From: Phycisphaerales bacterium
Lineage (GTDB): Bacteria > Planctomycetota > Phycisphaerae > Sedimentisphaerales > Anaerobacaceae
Length of the DNA stretch: 64,000 nt
Reading direction: 5' to 3'
Assembly: GCA_030602885.1 (NCBI GenBank)
Contig: JAUVYV010000008.1
Coordinates: 1 to 64,000 of the forward strand
This document shows, in pieces, positions 18,367 to 26,506 of the stretch (positions are counted from its first letter, which is position 1; each line of letters opens with the position of its first letter). The translations under genes and the position numbers were made by a program. The notes under the pieces are model-generated. The model worked only from the letters and a program-made list of their open reading frames with translations. It was not told the origin of the DNA and did no database searches.

Positions 18367-19254
18367 ATGTTGAAAAGAATTAGTGTGGCTATTATGGTTT
18401 TGTGCTTGTTGGGAACAGTGGCGGGGTTAACAGCACAGCAGGGCAGCGAAGCGAGCGTAGTGAGGCGGGCAGTTCGCCCCGGGCGAGCCAGGCCGATGTT
18501 CGGCCAATGGCTTGACGAGCTTTCGGAGGCGTACGAGCAGAACGACAGAGAAAAGATGGGCGAACTGATCGAGCAGATGAAGCAGAACAGGCAGAGAATA
18601 GGGGGAAGAAGAGGTGCTGCCGGCGACCGTAGAGACAGTTTGCAGGGCAGAGCTGTGAGCGGGTCGCCTGTGGATAGTCGGCCGATAGCGAGCAGAGACG
18701 CCGATAAGAAGATACTGAGCGTACTTGAGAACATGAACGCCAATCAGCGAAGAGGAATGATGAACGTCCCGCCGGAGGATGGAAGGGTTCTGAGACTGCT
18801 GACCGAGGCGGTAGGCGCCAGGAAGGTTGTTGAGATCGGCACCAGCAACGGGTATTCGGGCATCTGGTTTTGCTTAGCTCTGCGGAGCACGGGTGGCAAG
18901 CTGATAACGCATGAGATAGACGGTGCGCGGGCGTCACTGGCGCGGGAGAACTTCAAACGAGCCGGTGTTGACGACCTTATCACGCTCGTCGAAGGAGACG
19001 CCCACGAAGAAGTGACGAGGCTTAAAGGGCCGATAGATGTTCTCTTCATTGACGCCGACAAAGAAGGGTACATGGACTACCTGAATAAGCTGCTGCCGTT
19101 AGTGCGCCCGGGCGGGCTTATTATCGCTCACAACACGAATATGAGGTCACAAATGCAGGATTACATCAAAGCTGTTACTACAAGTGCGGATCTCGAAACT
19201 GTTTTCTTACACGAGCAACGCTCCGGCATAGGCGTAACACTCAAGAAACGTTGA
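18367..19254 (+). CDS. Exported class I SAM-dependent O-methyltransferase-like protein
   Basis: 295 aa. The C-terminal 180 residues are a Rossmann methyltransferase of the catechol/caffeoyl-CoA O-methyltransferase family: motif I VVEIGTSNGYSGIWF, acidic post-I loop ITHEIDG, DLITLVEGDAHEE, the metal/acid segment VLFIDADKEGYMDYL, and RPGGLIIAHN. It is preceded by a signal peptide (AIMVLCLLGTVAGLTAQQ) and about 80 residues of charged, Arg/Gln-rich linker. SAM is not expected outside the cytoplasm, so either the peptide is a membrane anchor or the fusion has a different job. ATG 18367 has AAGGAG nine bases upstream. Confidence 0.82.
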   Translation: MLKRISVAIMVLCLLGTVAGLTAQQGSEASVVRRAVRPGRARPMFGQWLDELSEAYEQNDREKMGELIEQMKQNRQRIGGRRGAAGDRRDSLQGRAVSGSPVDSRPIASRDADKKILSVLENMNANQRRGMMNVPPEDGRVLRLLTEAVGARKVVEIGTSNGYSGIWFCLALRSTGGKLITHEIDGARASLARENFKRAGVDDLITLVEGDAHEEVTRLKGPIDVLFIDADKEGYMDYLNKLLPLVRPGGLIIAHNTNMRSQMQDYIKAVTTSADLETVFLHEQRSGIGVTLKKR

Positions 19255-19277
19255 GCAAAGTAATCCAGGCCTATTTA

Positions 19278-19294
19278 TGTTGGCCAAGCCAACA
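19278..19294 (+). other. Stem-loop between methyltransferase and permease genes
   Basis: TGTTGGC-CAA-GCCAACA, a perfect 7-bp stem with a 3-base loop. No T-tract follows, so it is not a typical intrinsic terminator. It lies 24 bases before the permease ATG. Confidence 0.5.
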
Positions 19295-19317
19295 CAGTTG
19301 AGTCGCTGATAACAGTC

Positions 19318-20658
19318 ATGCGTACGGGTCCGAAGAAGGAGCTGTCACTTTTCGACTCTACGTGCCTGATCGTAGGAATAATCATAGGCGCGGGGATTTA
19401 CCAGATGGCGCCGGACGTAGCGAAAGGTGCGGGATGCTGGTGGGGGGTTTTTCTAATCTGGATAGTGGGAGGCTTACTGTCGCTTTTTGGTGCGTTGGGG
19501 TATGCGGAACTTGCCTCGGCATATCCGAAGGAGGGCGGTGATTACGTCTATCTGAGTCGTGCGTACGGGCCGTGGGCGGGATTTCTTTTCGGCTGGGTCC
19601 AGCTTGCTATTGTGCGCCCGGGCGATATTGCTGTGATGGCGTTTGTCTTTGCGACGTATGCGGGCCAGCTTTATGCGCCGTTCGCCGGTGCTGCATCCAA
19701 CCGATTGCTATATGCGAGCGTATCTATTGTTCTTTTAACGGCCATCAACGTGCTGGGTGTAAGACAGGGGAAATTCACACAGAACTTTCTCACTGTTGTA
19801 AAGGCATTGGGGTTGGCGGCGATTTTCGCTGTTGCCTTTGCTGCTCCGGCTCCTGCGCCGGTTGCCGCATCGGGGGGAACATTTCCGCTGAGCGTGGCGC
19901 TAATCCTTGTGTTGTTTACGTATGGCGGCTGGAACGAGATGGCTTATGTCGCGGCTGAGGTAAAGAATCCGAGCCGCAATATCGTCCGGGCTCTGGTGGT
20001 TGGGACGGTTGCGGTTATCGTTCTGTACCTGCTTGCTAACGGAGCGTTTCTGTACACGCTTGGCTATGAGGGCATGGCAAGCTCGGAGGCGGTGGCGGCT
20101 GATACCGTCTCGAGAGTGTTTCCGAAGTTCGGGGGCAGGATGATAAGCGCTCTTGTATGCATTTCGACGTTGGGAGCAATAAACGGTCTTATTTTTGCCG
20201 GCGCGCGTATTTCCTATGCGGTGGGCGCGGACCACCGAGCGTTTCGAGCTCTTGGGAAATGGAGTGGTCGGACCGGAACGCCGGTACGGGCATTGCTGAT
20301 GCAGGGGGCGATTGGCCTGGCTCTGGTTTTGCTGCTGGGTTCTTTTAAGGACACCATCATCTACACAGCCGGAGCAGTCTATTCGTTCTACTTGGCTACA
20401 AATCTGGCGGTAATTGTCCTGCGTCGTAAAGAGCCGCACGTTTCGCGTCCCTATAAAGTGACCGGCTACCCGTTCACTACAATCATCTTCTGCGCCATCT
20501 GTGCGCTGCTGATTTACAGTGCGATAGCTTATAAGCCGTTACTTTCAGCGATCCCCTGCTCGATTCTCCTGCTCGGCCTTCCAATATATTGGTTTACAAA
20601 GCGAGAGCATGAGAGCCTGAGGCAATTGACGAACGGATGTGCAGGCCCTAAGCGATAG
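19318..20658 (+). CDS. APC-family amino acid permease
   Basis: 446 aa with about 12 transmembrane segments. The APC consensus is visible in TM1 as LIVGIIIGAGIYQMAPDVAK, and the loop after TM2 as GALGYAELASAYPKEGGDYV then RAYGPWAGFLFGW. TM8 has AGARISYAVGADH. Members move amino acids or related amines by proton symport or exchange. The substrate is not readable. The gene is followed by a GC-rich hairpin with TTTT at 20676-20695, so it likely ends its own transcript before the oxidoreductase cluster. Confidence 0.85.
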   Translation: MRTGPKKELSLFDSTCLIVGIIIGAGIYQMAPDVAKGAGCWWGVFLIWIVGGLLSLFGALGYAELASAYPKEGGDYVYLSRAYGPWAGFLFGWVQLAIVRPGDIAVMAFVFATYAGQLYAPFAGAASNRLLYASVSIVLLTAINVLGVRQGKFTQNFLTVVKALGLAAIFAVAFAAPAPAPVAASGGTFPLSVALILVLFTYGGWNEMAYVAAEVKNPSRNIVRALVVGTVAVIVLYLLANGAFLYTLGYEGMASSEAVAADTVSRVFPKFGGRMISALVCISTLGAINGLIFAGARISYAVGADHRAFRALGKWSGRTGTPVRALLMQGAIGLALVLLLGSFKDTIIYTAGAVYSFYLATNLAVIVLRRKEPHVSRPYKVTGYPFTTIIFCAICALLIYSAIAYKPLLSAIPCSILLLGLPIYWFTKREHESLRQLTNGCAGPKR

Positions 20659-20675
20659 CAAAGTCGTCGAAATGC

Positions 20676-20695
20676 CGCCGGTGTGCCGGCGTTTT
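20676..20695 (+). terminator. Weak intrinsic terminator after the APC permease
   Basis: CGCCGG-TGTG-CCGGCG directly followed by TTTT. Six-base GC stem and short T-run, 18 bases after the stop codon. Confidence 0.5.
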
Positions 20696-20751
20696 GTCAG
20701 GTATATTGCGTGTGGCATGCTGATTTGGAGGAGGATTGGAGCAAGTTTTGG

Positions 20752-20780
20752 TTGATTTTTGGCCGGTGAGCGTGTAGAAT
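20752..20780 (+). promoter_or_regulatory. Sigma70-type promoter for the Gfo/Idh/MocA cluster
   Basis: TTGATT, 17-base spacer, TAGAAT, ending 28 bases before the ATG at 20809. Close to consensus and placed at the head of four consecutive oxidoreductase genes. Confidence 0.5.
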
Positions 20781-20808
20781 ACCAAATTCTTTTATTTAGG
20801 AAACGCAA

Positions 20809-22173
20809 ATGAAGAAATTCCGGCCAATTCGCAGTAAACAACGAGTACTATCACGTCGCTCTTTTATTGGAAAAACAGCCGGGGCAATCGCAGCATTTAC
20901 GATAGTTCCGCGGCACGTACTGGGAGGTGCAGGGAACACGGCTCCGAGTGAGAAGCTGAATATCGCGGCGGTGGGTGTGGGTGGTATGGGCAGGAGCAAC
21001 GTGAAGAACTGCGAGTGCGAGAATATCGTTGCGCTTTGTGACGTTGACTGGGATTATGCGGCGGTGCAGTTCGAGAATTATCCGAAGGCAAAACGGTACA
21101 AAGATTATCGCGTGATGTTAGAGAAGGAAAAGGGCATCGATGCGGTGATAGTGGCGACGCCCGACCATACCCATGCGGGGCCGGCGATGATGGCCATTAA
21201 ATTAGGTAAGCACGTCTATGTTCAGAAGCCGCTGACTTATTCTGTTGAGGAAGCGAGGAAGCTGACGGAGGCGGCGAGAGAAGCGGGTGTTGCGACGCAG
21301 ATGGGCAACCAGGGTCATTCGGGCGAGGGGGTGCGATTGGTTCGTGAGTGGATACAGGCCGGTGCTATCGGTGGGGTTCGGGAGGTTCATATCTGGACGA
21401 ATCGACCCTTTGGTCGGTGGGGGTGGCCTCAGGGGGTGGAGCGTCCGAAGGAAACGCCGGCGGCGCCGGCGAATATGGACTGGGATTTGTGGCTTGGGCC
21501 TGCGCCGCAGCGGCCTTATCATCCAGCGTATCATCCGAGCAAGTGGCGTGGTTGGCTTGACTTCGGGACGGGGTCTTTGGGTGACATGGGCTGTCATATA
21601 TTCGACGCACCGTTCTGGGCTCTGGATTTGGGTGCGCCTCAGAGCGTGGAGGCGGCGAGCACGCCGGTTAACAGCGAGACTTACCCGGTTGCGTCGATGG
21701 TGACATACAAATTCGCAGCGCGTGGTAATATGCCCGGATTAACGATGACGTGGTATGACGGTGGTTTGAAGCCGCCTCGTCCAGAGGAGCTTGGGCCGGG
21801 AAGACGTATGGGTACAGAAGACGGCGGCGTACTGTTTGTGGGCGAGAAGGGGACACTGATGGCGGGGACGACGGGCGGCTCGCCTCGGTTGATACCTGAG
21901 ACGAAAATGCAGGCATACGAGCGGCCTGCTAAGACGATACCGAGGATAGAGGGTACACACGAGCAGAACTGGATTGATGCGTGCAAGGGCGGGCCAGCGG
22001 CGTGCTCGAATTTTGATTATGCGGGGCCGATGACTGAGATGGTTTTGTTGGGCTGTGTGGCTATCAGGGCCCGGCAGAAGCTGTACTGGGATGCGGAGAA
22101 TCTGAAGGTTACGAATGTGCCCGAGGCAAACGAATTTGTGCACAGGGTATATCGAAGCGGATGGACGTTATGA
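20809..22173 (+). CDS. Tat-exported Gfo/Idh/MocA oxidoreductase (1 of 4 in tandem)
   Basis: 454 aa. Twin-arginine signal LSRRSFIGKTAGAIAAFTIV, then an N-terminal Rossmann fold (IAAVGVGGMGRSN, ALCDVDW) and the Gfo/Idh/MocA consensus VIVATPDHTHAGPAMMAI ... HVYVQKPLTYSVEEARKL, where the EKP/QKP Lys is the catalytic base. TQMGNQGHSGEG and DMGCHIFDAPFWAL follow in the C-terminal alpha/beta domain. The family oxidises or reduces sugars, inositols or glycosides with NAD(P), and exported members usually carry the cofactor tightly bound. The C-terminus is YRSGWTL, shared with its two neighbours. AGGA lies eight bases before the ATG. Confidence 0.9.
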   Translation: MKKFRPIRSKQRVLSRRSFIGKTAGAIAAFTIVPRHVLGGAGNTAPSEKLNIAAVGVGGMGRSNVKNCECENIVALCDVDWDYAAVQFENYPKAKRYKDYRVMLEKEKGIDAVIVATPDHTHAGPAMMAIKLGKHVYVQKPLTYSVEEARKLTEAAREAGVATQMGNQGHSGEGVRLVREWIQAGAIGGVREVHIWTNRPFGRWGWPQGVERPKETPAAPANMDWDLWLGPAPQRPYHPAYHPSKWRGWLDFGTGSLGDMGCHIFDAPFWALDLGAPQSVEAASTPVNSETYPVASMVTYKFAARGNMPGLTMTWYDGGLKPPRPEELGPGRRMGTEDGGVLFVGEKGTLMAGTTGGSPRLIPETKMQAYERPAKTIPRIEGTHEQNWIDACKGGPAACSNFDYAGPMTEMVLLGCVAIRARQKLYWDAENLKVTNVPEANEFVHRVYRSGWTL

Positions 22174-22198
22174 GTCATTTTTGGCGGGATGATGTAAT

Positions 22199-23584
22199 AT
22201 GAAACGGGAAGGAAAAAAGGAGCAGGACAGGAGGTTGTCACGGCGAAGTTTTCTGCGCAGTGCGTCTGCTGTTGCGGCGTTTACGGTGGTGCCGAGATAT
22301 GTTCTTGGTGCGGGGCAGAAACCGCCCGGCGAGAGACTTCAGATCGCGGTGGTCGGCGCAGGAGGTATGGGCAAGGCGAACATAGACGCTTGCAAGGAGG
22401 AGAGGTTCGTAGCGTTTGCGGATGTGGATGATGTTCGGGCCGGGGACACATACAAGGAGTACCCGGATGTTCCGAGGTACAAGGATTTCCGCAGGATGTT
22501 CGAGAAGGAAGCGAAGAATATCGATGCGGTGATAGTGGCGACGCCGGACCATACGCATTACGTTGCTGCGATGGCGGCGATAGAGAACGGCAAGCATTTA
22601 TATTGCCAGAAGCCGTTGTGTCATTCGATATACGAGGTGCGGAAGCTGACGGAGGCGGCACGGGCGGCTGGTGTGCAGACGCAGATGGGCAACCAGGGTC
22701 ATTCGGATGATGCGATACGGATGCTCTGCGAGTGGGTTGCGGATGGAGCGGTGGGGGACATCAGAGAGGTTCATGCGTGGAGCGACAGGCCTGTGGGAGG
22801 TAACCCGTGGAGTGATTTTCCGGTGATGGCTCGGCCGAAGAAGACGCCGCCTGTGCCGAAGACGTTGGATTGGGACCTGTGGTTAGGGCCTGCTTCGTGG
22901 CGGCCTTATCATCGGATATACTGTCCGCAGAGCTGGCGTGGCTGGTGGGACTTCGGGACGGGGGCACTGGGTGACATGGGCTGTCATATTCTCGACCCTG
23001 TATTCTGGGCGTTAAAGTTAGGAGCACCGAGAAGCGTTGAGGCGACGACGACGCACTGGGAGCCGGGAATAATGGATGAGACATATCCGCGGGCGTCAAT
23101 TGTTCGGTATGAGTTTCCTGCACGAGACAATATGCCGGCGGTGAAGCTGACGTGGTACGACGGTCGGCTGAAGCCGCCTGTGCCTGAGGGCTTTGAAAAG
23201 GGCAGGAAGCTTGGTGACAACGGGGCTTTGCTTATCGGAGACAAGGGGGTGATAATGCACGGCTCGCACGGAGCGGGCGGGGTGCGGATAGTACCGGAGG
23301 TGCAGATGAGGGCGTATAAGCTGCCGGCGGCGACGATACCACGGGTGAAGGACGGTTCCGCCGGACATGAGCGCGACTGGGTACGGGCGTGCAAGGATGG
23401 AAAGCCGGCGAGCTCGACGTTCGAGTACGGCGGGTCTTTGACGGAGATGGTATTGTTAGGCGTGCTTGCAATGCGGGTGAAGGATACACGATTGGAGTGG
23501 GACGGGGAGAATATGCGATTTACGAACAATGAGGAGGCGAACTCGCTGGTGAAACCGGAATACCGGGAGGGCTGGACGTTATAA
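22199..23584 (+). CDS. Tat-exported Gfo/Idh/MocA oxidoreductase (2 of 4 in tandem)
   Basis: 461 aa, closely paralogous to the gene before it. The Tat signal is LSRRSFLRSASAVAAFTVV. Key segments are VVGAGGMGKANID, VIVATPDHTHYVAAMAAI, LYCQKPLCHSIYEVRKL, TQMGNQGHSDDAIRM and DMGCHILDPVFWALKLG. The C-terminus is YREGWTL. The catalytic Lys of QKP is present. It follows the previous gene by 25 bases and is read in the same direction, so the two are probably co-transcribed. The divergence between paralogues suggests different sugar substrates. Confidence 0.9.
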   Translation: MKREGKKEQDRRLSRRSFLRSASAVAAFTVVPRYVLGAGQKPPGERLQIAVVGAGGMGKANIDACKEERFVAFADVDDVRAGDTYKEYPDVPRYKDFRRMFEKEAKNIDAVIVATPDHTHYVAAMAAIENGKHLYCQKPLCHSIYEVRKLTEAARAAGVQTQMGNQGHSDDAIRMLCEWVADGAVGDIREVHAWSDRPVGGNPWSDFPVMARPKKTPPVPKTLDWDLWLGPASWRPYHRIYCPQSWRGWWDFGTGALGDMGCHILDPVFWALKLGAPRSVEATTTHWEPGIMDETYPRASIVRYEFPARDNMPAVKLTWYDGRLKPPVPEGFEKGRKLGDNGALLIGDKGVIMHGSHGAGGVRIVPEVQMRAYKLPAATIPRVKDGSAGHERDWVRACKDGKPASSTFEYGGSLTEMVLLGVLAMRVKDTRLEWDGENMRFTNNEEANSLVKPEYREGWTL

Positions 23585-23621
23585 ACTCCACACTTGGTCT
23601 TTTAATTAGTTGAGAAGGATT

Positions 23622-25037
23622 ATGAAAGAGCAGAAAAAAGTCAGAGTGAGAGACAAAAAAGCGATTACGCGCCGGCGGTTTATGCAGGCGTCTGCGGCGG
23701 TGGCGGCATTTACGATAGTGCCGCGACATGTTCTCGGCGGTGCGGGACAGAAGCTGCCGAGTGAGAAGCTGAACATCGCATCGGTCGGGGCAGGGGGTAT
23801 GGCGCGAGTGAATATCGACAACTGCAGCGGTTACAGTGATGCGCCGAAGGACGAGAACGGCAACGTTGATACCGGTGCGCTGAACGGTGAGAATATTGTC
23901 GCTTTGTGCGATGCCGACTGGCGGCGTGCGGAGGATGCTTTCAAGATTTATCCGAAGGCCAAGCGGTACAAAGACTTTCGCGAGATGTTAGAGAAGGAAG
24001 ACAAGGCAATCGACGCGGTAATAGTAGCGACGCCGGATCATATTCATGCGCCTGCTTCGATTATGGCGATGAAGATGGGTAAGCACGTATATTGCCAGAA
24101 GCCGCTGACCCATTCGGTCTATGAGTCGAGGCGGATGGCGGAAGTTGCGAAGGAGACCGGTGTTGCGACGCAGATGGGCAACCAGGGACATTCGGGCGAG
24201 CAGATTCGCTTAGAGCGAGAGTGGATACAGGACGGGGCAATCGGTAAGGTGCATACGGTTCATGCGTGGACGAATCGTCCTGTGTGGCCACAGGGGATAG
24301 GTCGGCCGAGTGATACGCCACCTGTACCGCCGGGGCTTGACTGGGACTTGTGGTTGGGGCCGGCGCCGAAGAGGCCTTATCATCCTGCGTATCTTCCGTT
24401 TGTGTGGCGTGGCTGGCTGGACTTTGGGGCGGGCGCATTGGGAGACATGGGCTGTCATATAATCGACCACGCGTACTATGCGCTGGGTCTGACAGCGCCG
24501 ACGGCGGTGGAGGCATGCGGGTCGGCGCGCGTTGTAGAGAACTGGAACGTAGTTGAGAACAATGAGACGTACCCGGATGCCTCGATAGTGCGATACGAAT
24601 TTCCGGCTCGTGGGCAGATGCCGGCGGTGACATTGACGTGGTACGACGGCGGGCTAAAGCCGCCGAGACCGGAAGGGCTGGAGAAGGAGCGTGAGCTGCC
24701 GGACGGCGGTGTCATATTCATCGGCGACAAGGGTGTGATGATGGAAGGTCGTCTGATACCGGAGACGCGGATGAAGGAATACAATCGGCCCGAAAAGACG
24801 ATACCGAGAATCACCGGCTCACACGAGGAGAACTGGATAAGGGCGTGCAAAGGGGGGCCGGCAGCGTGCGCCGACTTTTCATATTCGGGGCCGTTGGCGG
24901 AAGCGGTCCTGCTTGGCAACGTTGCACTGCAAACGGGCAAGAGAATCGAGTGGGACCCGGTGAACGTGAAGGTTACGAACGTCCCTGAGGCCAACGAGCT
25001 GGTGAAAAGGCCTTATCGACAGGGCTGGACATTATAG
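23622..25037 (+). CDS. Tat-exported Gfo/Idh/MocA oxidoreductase (3 of 4 in tandem)
   Basis: 471 aa, the third close paralogue. The Tat signal is ITRRRFMQASAAVAAFTIV. It has VIVATPDHIHAPASIMAM, HVYCQKPLTHSVYESRRM, TQMGNQGHSGEQIRL and DMGCHIIDHAYYALGL, and the C-terminus YRQGWTL. An insertion of about 18 residues after ARVNIDNCSGY (SDAPKDENGNVDTG) distinguishes it. I start at ATG 23622 with AGAAGGA just upstream, rather than at a TTG four codons earlier. The gap to the previous gene is 37 bases. Confidence 0.9.
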   Translation: MKEQKKVRVRDKKAITRRRFMQASAAVAAFTIVPRHVLGGAGQKLPSEKLNIASVGAGGMARVNIDNCSGYSDAPKDENGNVDTGALNGENIVALCDADWRRAEDAFKIYPKAKRYKDFREMLEKEDKAIDAVIVATPDHIHAPASIMAMKMGKHVYCQKPLTHSVYESRRMAEVAKETGVATQMGNQGHSGEQIRLEREWIQDGAIGKVHTVHAWTNRPVWPQGIGRPSDTPPVPPGLDWDLWLGPAPKRPYHPAYLPFVWRGWLDFGAGALGDMGCHIIDHAYYALGLTAPTAVEACGSARVVENWNVVENNETYPDASIVRYEFPARGQMPAVTLTWYDGGLKPPRPEGLEKERELPDGGVIFIGDKGVMMEGRLIPETRMKEYNRPEKTIPRITGSHEENWIRACKGGPAACADFSYSGPLAEAVLLGNVALQTGKRIEWDPVNVKVTNVPEANELVKRPYRQGWTL

Positions 25038-25134
25038 TTGCCGGATTTGTCGGGGGCGATTATAATCGAGGTAGCAGCAGTAGAATGAAATAATGTGTAA
25101 GTCTAACGTATTTATGGAGCTAATATAAAAGGCC

Positions 25135-26481
25135 ATGAACGAGAACGAATCGAAAAAGGGTATGAACAGAAGGCAGTTTATGCGTTCAAGCGCCGTCGCA
25201 GGGGCAGGATTGTTCCTGTCTCCGATGGTGGCTGCGCAGACCGAGGGCGGTAAGAAACCGGATGATATTAACGTCGCCGTTCTTGGGGCCGGGGCTCAGG
25301 GGAGGATTCTTCTCGAATCGGCGGTGAAGATTGACGGCGTGCGGTTCAAAGCGCTTTGTGATATCTGGACGGCGTACAATCAGAAGAACCAGACGCGATT
25401 CCTAAAGGCGTACAAACACATCGTCAACGCGTATGTCGATTATCAGGAGATGTTAGATAAGGAAAAGGACCTCGATGCGGTAATTATCGCAACTCCCGAC
25501 TTTTGGCATGCTGAGCAGACCGTTGCCTGTCTTAAGGCGGGACTTCACGTCTATTGCGAAAAGGAGATGTCGAACACGCTGGAAGGCGCCCGCAAGATGG
25601 TCGAGGCAGCGAAGGAGACGGGCAAACTTCTTCAGATAGGCCACCAGCGAAGGAGTAATCCGCGATACCGGCACTGCTACGATAAGCTGATCAAAGAATC
25701 TGCGATTCTTGGGCGGATTACGACAATCAACGGTCAATGGAACCGGGCGGCCAGGCCGTTTTTGGGCTTCCCCAAGAAGGCGGTTATGGACCAGGCGACG
25801 CTGGCCAAGTATGGGTTTAATTCGATGGAGCAGTTCAGGAACTGGCGGTGGTTCAAGGGACTTGGCGGCGGGCCGATTGTCGATTTGGGCTCACATCAGA
25901 TTGACATTTTCAGTTGGTTCCTTGAGGCACAGCCGAACTCGGTTATGGCCAGCGGCGGGACCGACTACTATGATAAGAATACGCACCAGTGGTACGACAC
26001 GGTGATGGCAATTTATACGTACGAAACGGCGAAGGGGATGGTCAGGGCCTTCTATCAGACGATCACGACGAACAGCAACATGGGCTACTATGAGGCGTTT
26101 ATGGGCGATGAGGGCACGCTGAGCATCTCCGAATCGGCGGGCAGGGGTGCGGTCTATCGTGAACCAACTGCGCCGGACTGGGACAAATGGGTCAAATTGG
26201 GCTTTTTGCTGGAGCCGAAAGAAGAAGAGACGGCTGAAAGTGACGCTGTTGTCGATGCGCGTGAGACGATTGCACCGCCGAGCTACGAGATACCTGTGGA
26301 ACTGAAGGACCCGTACCATAAGCCGCACCTTGTGAATTTCTTTAACGCGATTCGAGGCAAAGAGAAACTTAACTGCCCGGCGGAGATTGGCTACGAGACG
26401 GCAGTGGCGGTGCTGAAGGTGAACGATGCCGTCGAAGCCGGCTGCAAGCTTGACTTCAAACCGGAGGAGTTTAAGATATAA
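25135..26481 (+). CDS. Tat-exported Gfo/Idh/MocA oxidoreductase (4 of 4, divergent)
   Basis: 448 aa, same family but a different branch. The Tat-like signal is MNRRQFMRSSAVAGAGLFLS. The Rossmann segment is VAVLGAGAQGRIL. The catalytic region reads VIIATPDFWHAEQTVACL ... HVYCEKEMSNTLEGARKM: EKE replaces the usual EKP, with the Lys kept. LQIGHQRRSNPRYRHCY and GGPIVDLGSHQIDIFSWFL follow. It lacks the GWTL C-terminus. It begins 97 bases after the triplet, which may leave room for its own promoter. It is followed at once by the cytochrome genes. Confidence 0.88.
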   Translation: MNENESKKGMNRRQFMRSSAVAGAGLFLSPMVAAQTEGGKKPDDINVAVLGAGAQGRILLESAVKIDGVRFKALCDIWTAYNQKNQTRFLKAYKHIVNAYVDYQEMLDKEKDLDAVIIATPDFWHAEQTVACLKAGLHVYCEKEMSNTLEGARKMVEAAKETGKLLQIGHQRRSNPRYRHCYDKLIKESAILGRITTINGQWNRAARPFLGFPKKAVMDQATLAKYGFNSMEQFRNWRWFKGLGGGPIVDLGSHQIDIFSWFLEAQPNSVMASGGTDYYDKNTHQWYDTVMAIYTYETAKGMVRAFYQTITTNSNMGYYEAFMGDEGTLSISESAGRGAVYREPTAPDWDKWVKLGFLLEPKEEETAESDAVVDARETIAPPSYEIPVELKDPYHKPHLVNFFNAIRGKEKLNCPAEIGYETAVAVLKVNDAVEAGCKLDFKPEEFKI

Positions 26482-26506
26482 GCAGCCTTATAAAGGACTG
26501 GGGACA

